Below are positions 1 through 11,054 of a stretch of DNA of 64,000 nucleotides, in pieces. The notes beneath the pieces are model-generated. The model saw only the letters and a list, made by a program, of their open reading frames with translations, searched no databases and was not told where the DNA came from. The translations under genes were made by a program, and so were the position numbers. Source of the DNA: Paragyromitra xinjiangensis (lineage: Eukaryota > Ascomycota > Pezizomycetes > Pezizales > Discinaceae); NCBI GenBank assembly GCA_038503065.1, contig JBCAMK010000020.1, positions 1,054,001-1,118,000 on the forward strand. Direction: 5' to 3'. Within the stretch, counting starts at the first letter, position 1. Each line of letters begins with the position of its first letter.

Positions 1-123
1 CCTCAGCTTTACCCCACCACACACGTGCCCTTCCCCACTTACATTGCGTCGGCAATATCAAAAAAAAAAGCAACAAGCCATAAGTAAGGCCACGAGGATA
101 TTAGATACCAATCTAGATCAGCT

Positions 124-1010
124 ATGTCCTCAGAACAAGATCTATCCGAACATCTCAACCCCAACCAGCTAGGCACTAAAGAATAGTATGTCTTTTCTCC
201 TTTCCCAGACGCATAAAAGGGCCCCAGAAGCTCACATATCAACAAATCACTTCACTAACAGCGCTCCATTTTTGCAAGGATCACAGCTGGGAGCAAGCCT
301 ATGATATCGAAACACGAAACTTCTCATCAAACCCCACCGACGAAGGCCAGATTTGGTTCTCAGAGTCCGATGCTGAGGGCCGAATCTTGTCCTACCTCGC
401 CGACGAATACATCCCACCTACCGCTTCGTTTTTGGATGTCGGCACGGGGAATGGACATCTTCTGTTTGAGCTCATAGAGGAAGGGGAATATGATGGTGGA
501 GATATGGTTGGGATTGATTACTCCCCCAAGGCTGTGGCATTGGCTAGCAAAATCGCGGAGGAGAGAGGGTTGGCAGAGAAAGCTAAGTTCTACGTGAGCG
601 ATTGCATTAAAGATGACCTTACCTTTGCAGAATGGATTCCGAAAACGGGAATGGAAAAGGGGTTTGATGTCGTGTTGGATAAAGGAACCTTTGATGCCAT
701 CTCTCTAAGTGATGAGCTCTTAGAGGACGGAAGTGGGAGGAGAATATATGAGGGTTATTCTGAAAATATTGTGGGCGTGATTAAGAAAGGTGGTTTACTG
801 GTAGTCACGAGTTGTAATTGGACAGAGGAGGAGCTAAAGAAGAAGTTATTGGTGGCTAAAGGTAGTATCTCCCCCAAACTAAGAGGAAGTGGTATTGATG
901 AGAGCCGAGTGACAGATTTGGAATATCATGGGAGAATATCATATCCGTCATTCTCGTTTGGGGGGAAGCAAGGTCAAACGATCTCTTCGATATGCCTTCG
1001 TAAGAAGTGA
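124..1010 (+). CDS. EFM4: eEF1A lysine methyltransferase EFM4 (SEE1 family)
   Basis: Predicted SAM-dependent methyltransferase of 261 residues, joined from exons 124-185 and 287-1010. The intron 186-286 has a GTATGT donor and a CACAG acceptor, and the phase agrees. The N-terminus carries the family signature: EHLNPNQLGTKE followed after splicing by YWEQAYDIE, then GQIWFSES. Motif I (FLDVGTGNGH, about residues 69-78), an acidic post-I strand ending GIDYSP, and the hallmark LDKGTFDAISL (about 151-161) follow; the C-terminus is FGGKQGQTISSICLRKK. In yeast Efm4 methylates eEF1A at Lys316 in the cytosol; that role is assigned by family. The length is close to the yeast protein. The start at 124 is the only ATG giving the conserved N-terminus. 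Its stop is 167 bp from the stop of the convergent EFM7 gene. I am confident of the family; the substrate is inferred. Confidence 0.93.
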
Positions 1011-1012
1011 TG

Positions 1013-1034
1013 TGATGATGATGATGATGATGAT
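1013..1034. repeat. (TGA)n microsatellite at the 3' end of EFM4
   Basis: About seven GAT/TGA units begin two bases after the EFM4 stop codon. Most forward-strand frames would meet a stop quickly here, so slippage should not extend the protein. Confidence 0.8.
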
Positions 1035-1177
1035 AATTCATTTACGTTAAGAAGTGATGTGGTGTAGGAGCAACGAAATCGTATTAATGTATTTATAGTC
1101 TAAAACACCTTAAAGCATAAAAAAATCTTGCGGTATCTCAAAGCAAAGTAAATAGGATCAACAGGTACACAGATAAT

Positions 1178-2153
1178 TCAAGAATCTTGATGTTTGAACA
1201 GCCCGATAGCCAGCCACTTCTTCCGCTCCACAGGATCTTCCCTCCCCCTATCTCTTTCCCAAGACCTTTCGTTGCCTTCCACATCTCTCTCTCGAATAAG
1301 CCCCACCAACTCTAATCCAGCCTTCGCAGCAGCATCAAAGAAGTTGGCAACTTTCTCTCTCCCTGTGTGATATCCAGCAATAGCCAGAAGAAGACCATCT
1401 TTAGACAAAAGATGAGCTACTGATTTACTCAAGTTGTCGTGCTGCCAATCCATCCAGAAACAATCGGCCGCAATCACTCTCGTAAACTTCCCAGCATTCA
1501 TAGAACAAAGATCATCAGAGAGATCACCCCAGCGATGGCCAGCGACGGTAACTCGGTTACGGTCGTCGAGCTTAATGTTAGTTTCTATGTTTCTTTTTAT
1601 GTTCTCCAGAATTTCATTTGCTGGATAATCCGAAACTACGGTCTATTTTCAAATCCCACGTCAGTAAAACAGCTTCAGGCATCAGACAGATTGAATTTTA
1701 CATGTTTGGCCCCAGAAAAGACAGAAATTATGCTGGGAAGTCCCGCACCAGCCCCTATTTCAACTACAGTCTGGCCTTTCACATCAAATTCTCCATCCGT
1801 GATCATCTCAGCCGCTTGTACACCCGCCTATTCCGAAGTTCGCCGAAAAAACGGATCTACATTAGCAAAATCTCTCCACAGATCATCAACAACCCATGCT
1901 GGTACCAAAAATAAAGAGCGCTACTTGCATTCCAGAGAAAATGCGAGAAAAGGCTATTATTCGAAGGTTCGGGATCTGCCAGTCGCAGTTTTATATCCCC
2001 GTAGGTTTCTGACTTGTAAAGAACATAGTGGCCGGGTTCCCCATGCTGGTTACGCGAATCTGAGAATATTGTGAAGAGGGATTGCTCGAAAATGTCCGTC
2101 TCATCAGCTTCACTGCCGCTGTTCTCAAGCTCTTGAATCTTGTTGGTGAGCAT
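1178..2153 (-). CDS. EFM7: EFM7/NNT1-type protein N-terminal and lysine methyltransferase
   Basis: Three exons on the minus strand, 2153-1929, 1827-1702 and 1642-1178, give 271 residues. Exon 1 has SLFTIF and HFLWN, and exon 2 continues AGVQAAEMI, matching the family's LLWNAG block. Motif I is VVEIGAGAGLPSI (about 96-108), then TVVSDYP (118-124), ADCFWMDWQH (176-185) and AGYHTGREKV, all typical of the nicotinamide N-methyltransferase-like group that in yeast (Efm7, formerly Nnt1) methylates the N-terminal Gly and Lys3 of eEF1A. Intron 1 (1928-1829 region, ending at 1828) appears to use a GC donor, GCAAGT; no GT donor I tried keeps the frame. Intron 2 (1701-1643) is GT..AG. The start at 2153 is the first ATG in frame; an upstream exon is possible. 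Family call is strong, substrate inferred. Confidence 0.88.
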
Positions 2154-5100
2154 CGAAAAGGCGATGGAATTGGATATGTAGCATCAAAAACCAGTTTTAT
2201 TTACCCCACATGCAATAATGACGGGTGGGGTCAAATCGCGGTTACGGGCTGTGGTAATGAGAATTCTTGGCATCTAACCATAGCTAGATCTTTGTCAACC
2301 AAGGCTATGAACCAATGATTTCTCATCCCAGAAAATACCAACCAGAACCAGTTGCATCCTGGCGAAAATTCTTCATACCGTATCACCCTATAGTACCATT
2401 GGGCAATTAATCACGGTAAATTGCTGGTACCTGGTCGATAACAAATCGACCAGTCAATCAAGCTTTGGCGAAACCGGACCTCATCGTATCCACACCAGAA
2501 AACAAAATTCATACTACTACATTAGTTTTCTTTTCACGCATCCTTATTAAATATACACGTCATCGTATGCGAAGCATAATCAAATGCCAATCTAGTTTAC
2601 TGCCGGCAGTGTTAGGATTCCGAAGTTCAATGCATGCTACGCCAATAGGTGCTAAGCCCCAGCACCGTGTACAACCAGTAGTAAGTGATTTAAATATCTT
2701 CATGTTTCCAGTAGTAAATCAGCATTAATATGATGCTCCACATGTGTGCGTCAGTTGTTCTCCGCGCATTCTCTCACCTAGTGGAAATTCGCCCGCGAAA
2801 CATAGATATCTCATCACACAATAACAAATCTTGCATTGGAGATCACTTTGAAAGAGCTTGGCTAGCGCCAGATTTCGACCTTCTTCAGGGAATCTAGCAC
2901 ACAGTCTGACTTAAAGCTATGGTCAAAGGCCATCATGTGGGGACTCATCTCTTGCAGTATGCCAGCTCAGCCGACGTCCCGGAGTACAACATTTGCTTCT
3001 TGACACAAGCACCCCAAGAGAACGCGAGAACTTCGGATAGCAATCCACCAATGGTGAATTAGATGTGTGTACACCATGAACACGCGCGTGCTTGGACACG
3101 GCTACCAATGCCAAAAAGAACGAATACCCGTAAGTTCTCACCGAATATAGAAATCCAGGCATATATATCCAGAATAGATAAACGTATAACTTCAAACACC
3201 GCCACACAGATGCCGGAGATTACCCCTCCAATATCTAGAGAGCAGCGACAACAATCATATTTCCCTATTACCCAACGTTCAATTTAATCTACCCGAACGA
3301 GATAGGTATTCTTCTCGATTTGCACGTTTTCCTATCAAAACGGATTATATCCATATTTTACGCCTAGGTTTCTCCCTGCCTGTCTAGTTCAGTTGATAGC
3401 CTCTTGCTAATGATTCATATTGACGTTAGGGTGGATCCTCGTTTACGTTTGACACACCTAGCTGTTCAGAGTCACCATAATACAAAAGATTATATATGCC
3501 CGGTAGGGTGGGTAAAAAGCCCACTAGTATTATGCATATTCATGCCGCCATAGCCCAAAGGGTTGGATGCGTGTATGAATTATCAATCGATCAATATGCA
3601 TATTCATTAAATATCACTCGAATTTTGGAACCATTTCCACAAGCACTTTAGTTCTTACCTTTCCATGTAGGACCACTTTCATCCACCATATACACCTAGA
3701 ATCATGAGACCCCACCAACTATTTGAGAATATTTTCCTTATCTGAATTTTCTAACCAAAAGTGTATCGAGTGACGAATCATGACTGCGCTCCGTCACAAT
3801 AAACAGGTATTAGAACAATAACATTCGGATGCATAAAGGCATTATACAACCGAAACCAGAGTAAAGACTAAAAAGAAACGCTAATTCAGAGGTTTCAATT
3901 CAACACTTACACTCCTGACCTGCGTGGTACCTAGAAGACCAATTAGAACAGTTCATCAGCTAGAAGCTTATATAAGTGGTTCTCCTACTGAACGCTAGTT
4001 AAATAACTTCAAAGCAAGGATCCTCAGCCTTAAGGCTCTCTAAAATACACTATTACAGGGATTTGGCGGTTTCAGTAAGACTCACCCTGTGCGAGATGGG
4101 GATGCATGGCTCCTCCGCTGTAGAAGCTTTATTGCTTTTTTCGAAGAACAAGGCCCCCTACTGGATTATTCAAATACTTAGGCACCTCTCACTATACTCT
4201 ACCTTTCTTCCAGCCTAGTGAGGCTGTGTAACATCACTCGTTCAGGCAAACATGCGCATACTTGCTCGTGCCGTAAAGACTCATAAGGCAGCATACCCTT
4301 CCCTTATTTAATCCCCAGAGCTAATGGCCAAGAACCGCTCCAACTATACTTGGACAGCACAAGTTTTAAGTACAGTTACTCCTAAAGAAATGACGAACAA
4401 AGTTTATCACGGTAGAAACGTCTGGCTCGAAGCCAGGTATCTACTTAGGTATTCATTGCTCCCTACACCCATTCCCTAGGAGCGACTGTAGGGTAACTTG
4501 ATGCCCTGAAAATTGAGGCTAGCCACTGTCCTTGGGTCCCTGGTCACGCCCAAGATCGAGATCGCTATCGAAAAAAGCAATCCAGGATTCACCAATCAAG
4601 CATTTCAATCCTGCCGTTAGGAAGGATAAGAAAAGCGTCGTCGCTACCACCCGCAAATTCGCTTACGTGAACTCGAATACTTACACACTTGGTTTTTCCG
4701 GAACGTCACCATAAAGTTTTTCCGACGGCTATGATGGTTTTATCCGGGCCTAGGTATTTATCACCATAGCCAGCACAGTTATGCTGTGGAAACGCAAAAT
4801 AATGCGATCTGGCCTCCTGAAACGACCCAACAGCCTGAATGCATAAACTTGGAGGTATTCCCAACCCCTAAACATTTGGAGAGAAAATCGATCCTAATAC
4901 TTCATTGCGATGGCAGAAGCACTATGCTGATTATCCCTTGCAAAACTACATAATTGGGTAGGACGCGCCAACCCATATCCAAGAATGGTCATTCGAGGAA
5001 CTCCAAAAGGCTGACTTTCCGATACCGCCCGATCTTTTCTTGCCCTCGAATAGACCCAGGGGAAGCCTTGTAAAGCGTTATCTCTTGAGGATAGTATTTG

Positions 5101-8100
5101 AAGGTACAGCTACCAGGAGATCGGATCTTAAGGTCAGATCGGAGTTCGGTAGCCCTACACCAGAAAATGGATGGATATCACAGACGATTTATTATTATTA
5201 CTGCATTATCAACTGCGGGTGACGGTACCCTACGCGTCGTACTTACAGCAGGTACTCCACAAAAGAGCACCAACTTCAGCAGGTACGAGGCCAGAAATTA
5301 CCCTGCACTGCCAATAAGTAGCCACACCCTCCGGAGGATGGAACTTACCCTCCTGGCTCACATTTGTTTTTCCCGGCACGAATGTTTCTATATTATGATA
5401 GAGAAATCTAACTGGCTCAGGTCATCTTGTTCCCAGGTTCACACCTGTCGCAGTATGCTGAATCACCCTACAGAAAGATCGTGATATTATAGAGAGATCG
5501 TGGAGGTGCCTATAAAGCTGTCACACAGAGCGGCCCGAAAGTACTAAAAAAATACCGAGAGAAAGTGCATGTCTAAGAGCATGATATATCATATTATTAC
5601 TATTCTCAAACAACAAAGACACATTCACATTCACGAAACCTTTCAGTAATCACGCAGCAGTTCTCAAACAGTTCCTTCCAAACTGAGCTCTCTGGTGCTA
5701 TTAAGATCTGCAAAACAAGAGGGACTCAGCTGAAAATTCTCAGTAAGCTGTGCACATGAACCAGTGTTTGCTGCGAAAAACACGCGTTTTTCACACCTAC
5801 TCAAGGGACAAGTATTAAACAACGTAACAGTAGATCTCCTAAGATGATTCCATCTCGTCTGGAGTGGTATCCATGCTGTTATCCTAATGGTTATTCGGAG
5901 GTACATGTAGTGAGAAGTCTACGAATCTCCCAACTGGTTATGTACTTAGGGTTCTAAATGTAAGGGGTATCTAATCAATAATGATGCGCGGGGCCGATCG
6001 TCCGATTTTAATATAAAATTAAGTATTTTGAAAGCGGCGGACAGGCCTCGCATACACGATCGGTTGTTGCATGTTTCGTTGTCTCACGTTTTTGATAAGG
6101 GGATGTCCTGTGCCTAGTTAGGTAGGCCCAAAACAAGAGATTGCCATTTTCCAGAAGAGCCGGATCGACATGTCAGATTATGATTGGATTAATATACATG
6201 CCGGCCCGTATTTATTGTCACTCCATAATATCGGGTAGGATATCATATGTGAATGACGTTAGACTTGTTTCTGTCACTCAAGATGTGCAGACATCACATC
6301 AATCCGTTGGGAAGAGGTACCGAGAATATGATGGGCGGGAAGAAACCCAAAGTAAACAAAACAATAAGTGAGCCCTGCTCTCATATACCGTTTCCCGTAC
6401 TCACTGGGCACCCGATTGCCGAGATGGGCTTCTAGAAACAAAACCTAGGCTATACTGCTTAATTCCTCAAGACAAAGGGAGAAACGAATGAAACCAGAAG
6501 CAAAGAATGAAAAAACGTCTAGGATACGAATGATCGATATCACAAATTCCGGATTGGGTTAGTACAAAAGATGCGTTAAATACCCGAATCGTCATCGTCG
6601 GTAAAAGGTTACCCCGGATATTTGGACCCAGAGACGCGACCTCGGCTGTCGCGTGAACAGTCAGAAGGTAAACCTGACAGCACAATCATTTCTCATTGTA
6701 CCCCATCATATCACATCAACCAACTTAGGTATAATATAACATAATTCTATGACGTCGATATCTATGGCCCATAAACTTTAATTCTCCGAGCACATGGGTG
6801 TTTCACGTGAGAGAAACGTGAAGGAAGCCTTATCCATCCCTGCAGGCAGTCGGGGGTTACTATTAATGTGCTGCTACTTCAGCATTCCTTTTCCTATGGA
6901 GCGCGCGTTAGAGAGAATAATTGCACCCCATAATGACATCGACTACCTGTCCAACAAACAAAGGAGTTTGCGGAGTTTTCGCGAATTGCAGGTTGGCCCG
7001 TGCGACAATATGTTTCAAATATGCCCACAAGACGTCTTCTAGTTTAGTTGTTCGTTTAAACTCATGTGACTTCCGCGCAGAGCTCCGGTAACTAACATTT
7101 ATACAGTACCTTTGCCGAAATTTCTCGAGTGCGCGCCTCCTGAGAGTTACAAGGAGTTCCTGAGGGCAATGTACCGGCACGGTCGTTCAGTCGGTGAACA
7201 TGTCATGTGGACATGTTGATAGAGATCTAGCTAGGTTCGTTATCTGAAAGCGATGTCTTAGGCGAACTGCAGTTTTTCCCTCGCAACCTCACGAACACAT
7301 GCGTGCGGGTCTGTTGCGCCATGCATGCGTTTGAGAGAAGAGAGCGTTGAAAACCTCAATGGAGAAAGAAGAAGAAAAACAAAGATAAAAACCGAACCTA
7401 TCACTTTCCTGATCTCACACAACGATGAAGAGGGGCATTTCCAAGGGAATTCAGAACAAAGATATGGGAATCGAGGCGAACAGCTCGGAATTAACCAGCC
7501 AAACTCGCTCTCCGGTTGTCGGTTTTTTTCCCCTGAAGTTGACAGCGCAGCTTTCTTCTTCAGAGCTGGGAAAGAACCGACAGGCAGAGTACGTACCTCC
7601 CTCCAATTCGTCGATATCTTTGGGAAAAGAAAAAAACACCAGTCTAGCCTGGCCCGAGGGGGCAAAGAAACGGAAAGAACCACGGGAATCTGAAGTCTGG
7701 TTCCGTTTCTTACACGCGCATTTTATAATTCGCTGAAACATACCTCGCTACCCAAAAGAGAACAACCGAATCCGTTACCCCGCCCACAAGCATGCCTCGT
7801 CACTCGTCCGTCGCTCATTCATCGTTCGCAGTCACGGTCGCAGCGATCACTCTTGCTTATTCGTTTACTACAGGACCAGGAAAAAACTGAAACGAGAGAT
7901 TAAAACGCCATAGGGCCAGAGATAATCTGCAGCATGAATCCAACAAAAAATTCTTACTCGTCTGCCAGAATGGGGGGTTTTCTCGAAGTGTTCTTCGAAA
8001 TCGAACGAGGCTCAAAATAACGAAACGACCGACTTCCCATCTTTCAATGATTGTCGGTTGAGACAACTTGTAACAAGATCCCACACATATTACGTAGGTG

Positions 8101-10430
8101 AAAAGTGTGGGGGGAAGAAATTTTTGTTCCTTTTTTTTTCTGCCGTTTTGTTTGAACTTCTTTTTTTCCTAAAGGGACTTAACAACGAAGTATGCAAGCC
8201 GACAACCTGGAGACGAACAGTTGGATTCGGGTCTGCGTTCCAGATCGGGAGCTTGTTTGGATGTAGGGCGGGGATGCAGGTCAGGTGTTACCGCATCCGA
8301 GGACAGGTTAGCAGCGGTGCTTTTATCGTGAATAAATGGTAAGCTTTGGCCTGAAACGAAGGCTGAGCTTTCATGTCACGAGAGCTGGAAGGGTGTTGAA
8401 GCCGAGAGTGATTCACTATTCTGGCGCGTGGGTGTTCGTTGTTCCGGGCTAGCTCTAACTTGAAATGCTCATGACAGTGATGAGGTGAGAAAGGGGCAAA
8501 GAAGTTGTGTTGCTCGGAAAGATTTTCTTAGATTTTCCCTCTACTGTCTATCACTACCGCGGCTGCCCCTCAATGACAGGATAAACCCCAAACTTCTTAA
8601 AAAAACTTCAAAGTTAAGGCGACAGAAAGTCTCGTGCTGATAGGTATTCGCGTTGGGACTAAGCGGGCACCCTTACAACTTAATCGTACATGGGTTCGTT
8701 GGTAGGCATCTACACCTAAGACAAAGCACTTCTAAATACTACCGCAGGTGGTTGGGCTGTATCAAAACCGTGGGGAATCATAAAAGTCACAAAGGGCAAT
8801 TTACCGTATGATACGTTATTAGAACCCGGAAATCGAGTTCCAAGCAAGTAGACTCAGTGTCCTTAAGTGAAGTTTTGGAACTATGGAGATGGCCTCAAGA
8901 CAGTGGGTAGCTCTGTGTATGTACATGCGCATTGAGGGACGTATGTACTTCCTACAATTCCACATGATTCGCACACACAGAACGCGGGGAAGCGGGGTTA
9001 GGGACGGGTGCTTTTGTGACAACTCGCTTTTCGCGCGGTTCCTTTATTGATAATAATTACTTTTTTTATTATTTTAGGGCTCGAAAATTTTGCTCCTGGA
9101 CTCTGCGAACGTGAGAGGGAAAAAACTTCCGGGAGACAAGGAAGATAGATCTCCGTGCAAGGTCGCGAGAAGATGGTGGGAAGGGTCCATCTTGCGTTTT
9201 CGGACCAGGCTGAACGAAGTCGGAAGACGTAAGCGATGGAGGGGAAGTTGACGTCAAAAATGATCTCCGACCAACTTCCCCCCAAGATATTCAACTCTTA
9301 CACGGCAGCGAGGATGAACATGTACTGGCATGGCACGGTTGCTGCGCGTAGGGTGGTCTGATTTGTGCCGTACCTTTTATCAAGATGAGAACACATTCGC
9401 CCCAGAGTAACAACGGGTAGACAGGACGAAACAAGTTTTGGTGGGCCTGATGCGTAATTGCAGGTATACAGCACATGTTGCTTACGGACATCGTGTATGC
9501 ATAGAGCGGCTACCCGCAGAGTTGGAGTTCATCTCAGGCTTCTAAGCGTGGGGAGAGCTGTAGAGTATTATTATGTGGAGAGAACAGGAATTGATGACAA
9601 TTGTTAAGTGGGGGAGGGACTATTTTTTGGTGAAACATCTGACCAGTCCAATTTTAATTATTGATGGTGATGAGCGTTGGAGCGGAAAGGGCGGAGGAGA
9701 AAGAGAAGATCTGAAGCTAGAGAAGTCATAGGAGGGAGGGAAGAGGAGGGAGAAAGGGCGGAGAAGCGAGCGCAGGAGAGCGATGGATGCGGAGTGCGGG
9801 CGAGCACTCCCCATCCATTGAAGCCTCAGCTAGTACTCCACTGTAGAACGGACAGGGGCATGTATGTATGTAGGGAGGGATGTGAAGGACGGGACTTGAA
9901 AAGAAAAGAAAAAAGCCAGGCAGGAAACCAGTCGCAGCCTTGAGGCTTGTTTGTGTTACAGGAAAGTTATGAGCAGTAGGACATATGCGGTTGCTGGGCG
10001 TGAACTCGTGGAGGTTCGTGAAGTATGTAAGGCCTATGAAAGTCGGCCTAGAGACTTTTTTTTTCCAAGCCTTGAAAACTTTAGCTCATCTGCGTGTCCC
10101 CTTGCACCGTTTCTGCCCGCCCGAATACCTATCATTCGGCGTTTACGGCAAGCAGTCCTATTCACCTTGACTGCCGACGACGACCTCAGTCAGTGGCCGC
10201 TCGGACCGGCTACATCATCTTCTATTCCTGGGTTGCCCAATTCAGACGAAGAGCCTCTTCTCTCCACCAACGCTCCCCACATCCAACCACGCATTAAGAC
10301 GCCAGCCACCTTACAGCGCGGATACGGAGCGATAATACAATACTCCGCTCCACGCCGCGCAGCACACCTCACGCAGGCACTCCGTGACTCCGTCTGTCTG
10401 CAACCACATCACAACGCATCACGCCCACGA
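2154..10430. other. Gene desert, no supportable gene
   Basis: About 8.3 kb with only short overlapping open frames on both strands, none with a recognisable motif, splice-joined extension or compositional sign of coding. I saw no LTRs, terminal inverted repeats, tRNA or rRNA gene. The 2.2-7.0 kb part is AT-rich with frequent TA steps and could be decayed repeat. The 7.3-10.4 kb part becomes purine/pyrimidine-tract rich and may include distal regulatory DNA for the downstream kinase gene. Confidence 0.6.
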
Positions 10431-11054
10431 TCTTTCTCTCCCTCCCTTCTTTCCCTCCTTCTCATTCCTTTCTCCTTCTTTCCTCCTCAGTTTCTCCCGT
10501 TCTCTCACTCTTGCGCCTGCTGTCCCAATCAATAGTATTAGCAGCCACCAACTGTAGTAGCAATAGAAGCAGTAGAACTCCTTCGGCCTTTAGACGTCTG
10601 TGCACATCAAGATCCTGCACTCCACGCTCTCGTTGTCCGTCGTCACTGGTCCCCGTCACTGCAACCCCCCAACCCAACCCAACCCCCCACCTCCTCCGAT
10701 CTTCATATCTACCCACCACCATCCTGCCTGGTCCAAATAGACAGACTGCAGCTGAAACTCGTGTCAACAAAACCGGCCGGCTAAGCAAGGCAATATAATA
10801 CTGACCCTGGCCCCGTCCTGCGCTACTTATTCATTCTATCTTTGCGTTCTTAGAGTGTGTTCGCAAACGCAACGACTGCCAACTACAACGAGCACCGAAA
10901 TCGAGAAAAAAAGAAAGCAGTGATAAGAGAGACAACACAGATTTCAGGAGACTGACAGTGGCTCCTGCCCTTGCTTCGTTTCTGGTCACTATTTCCCTAC
11001 GAAACCTCAGCTAAGAATATCCAATGGCAGGGCTTTCTGTTTCAAATCGCAATG
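10431..11054 (+). promoter_or_regulatory. Pyrimidine-rich leader of the PAS kinase gene
   Basis: From about 10431 the plus strand is a long run of CT tracts, then CA/CT-rich DNA, the usual look of promoter and 5' leader DNA in filamentous ascomycetes. It ends at an ATG at 11052-11054 that is immediately followed by a consensus donor GTGAGT, so an intron may begin directly after the initiator codon. Transcription start not determined. Confidence 0.4.

Noticed and set aside
7258..7741. Overlapping open frames of 96-141 codons on both strands
   Set aside because: They cover the same bases in four frames, show no motif or splice-joined extension, and have the composition of non-coding DNA.
9951..10798. 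Frames of 194 and 95 codons before PSK1
   Set aside because: Low-complexity products of CT-rich leader DNA without any recognisable protein feature.
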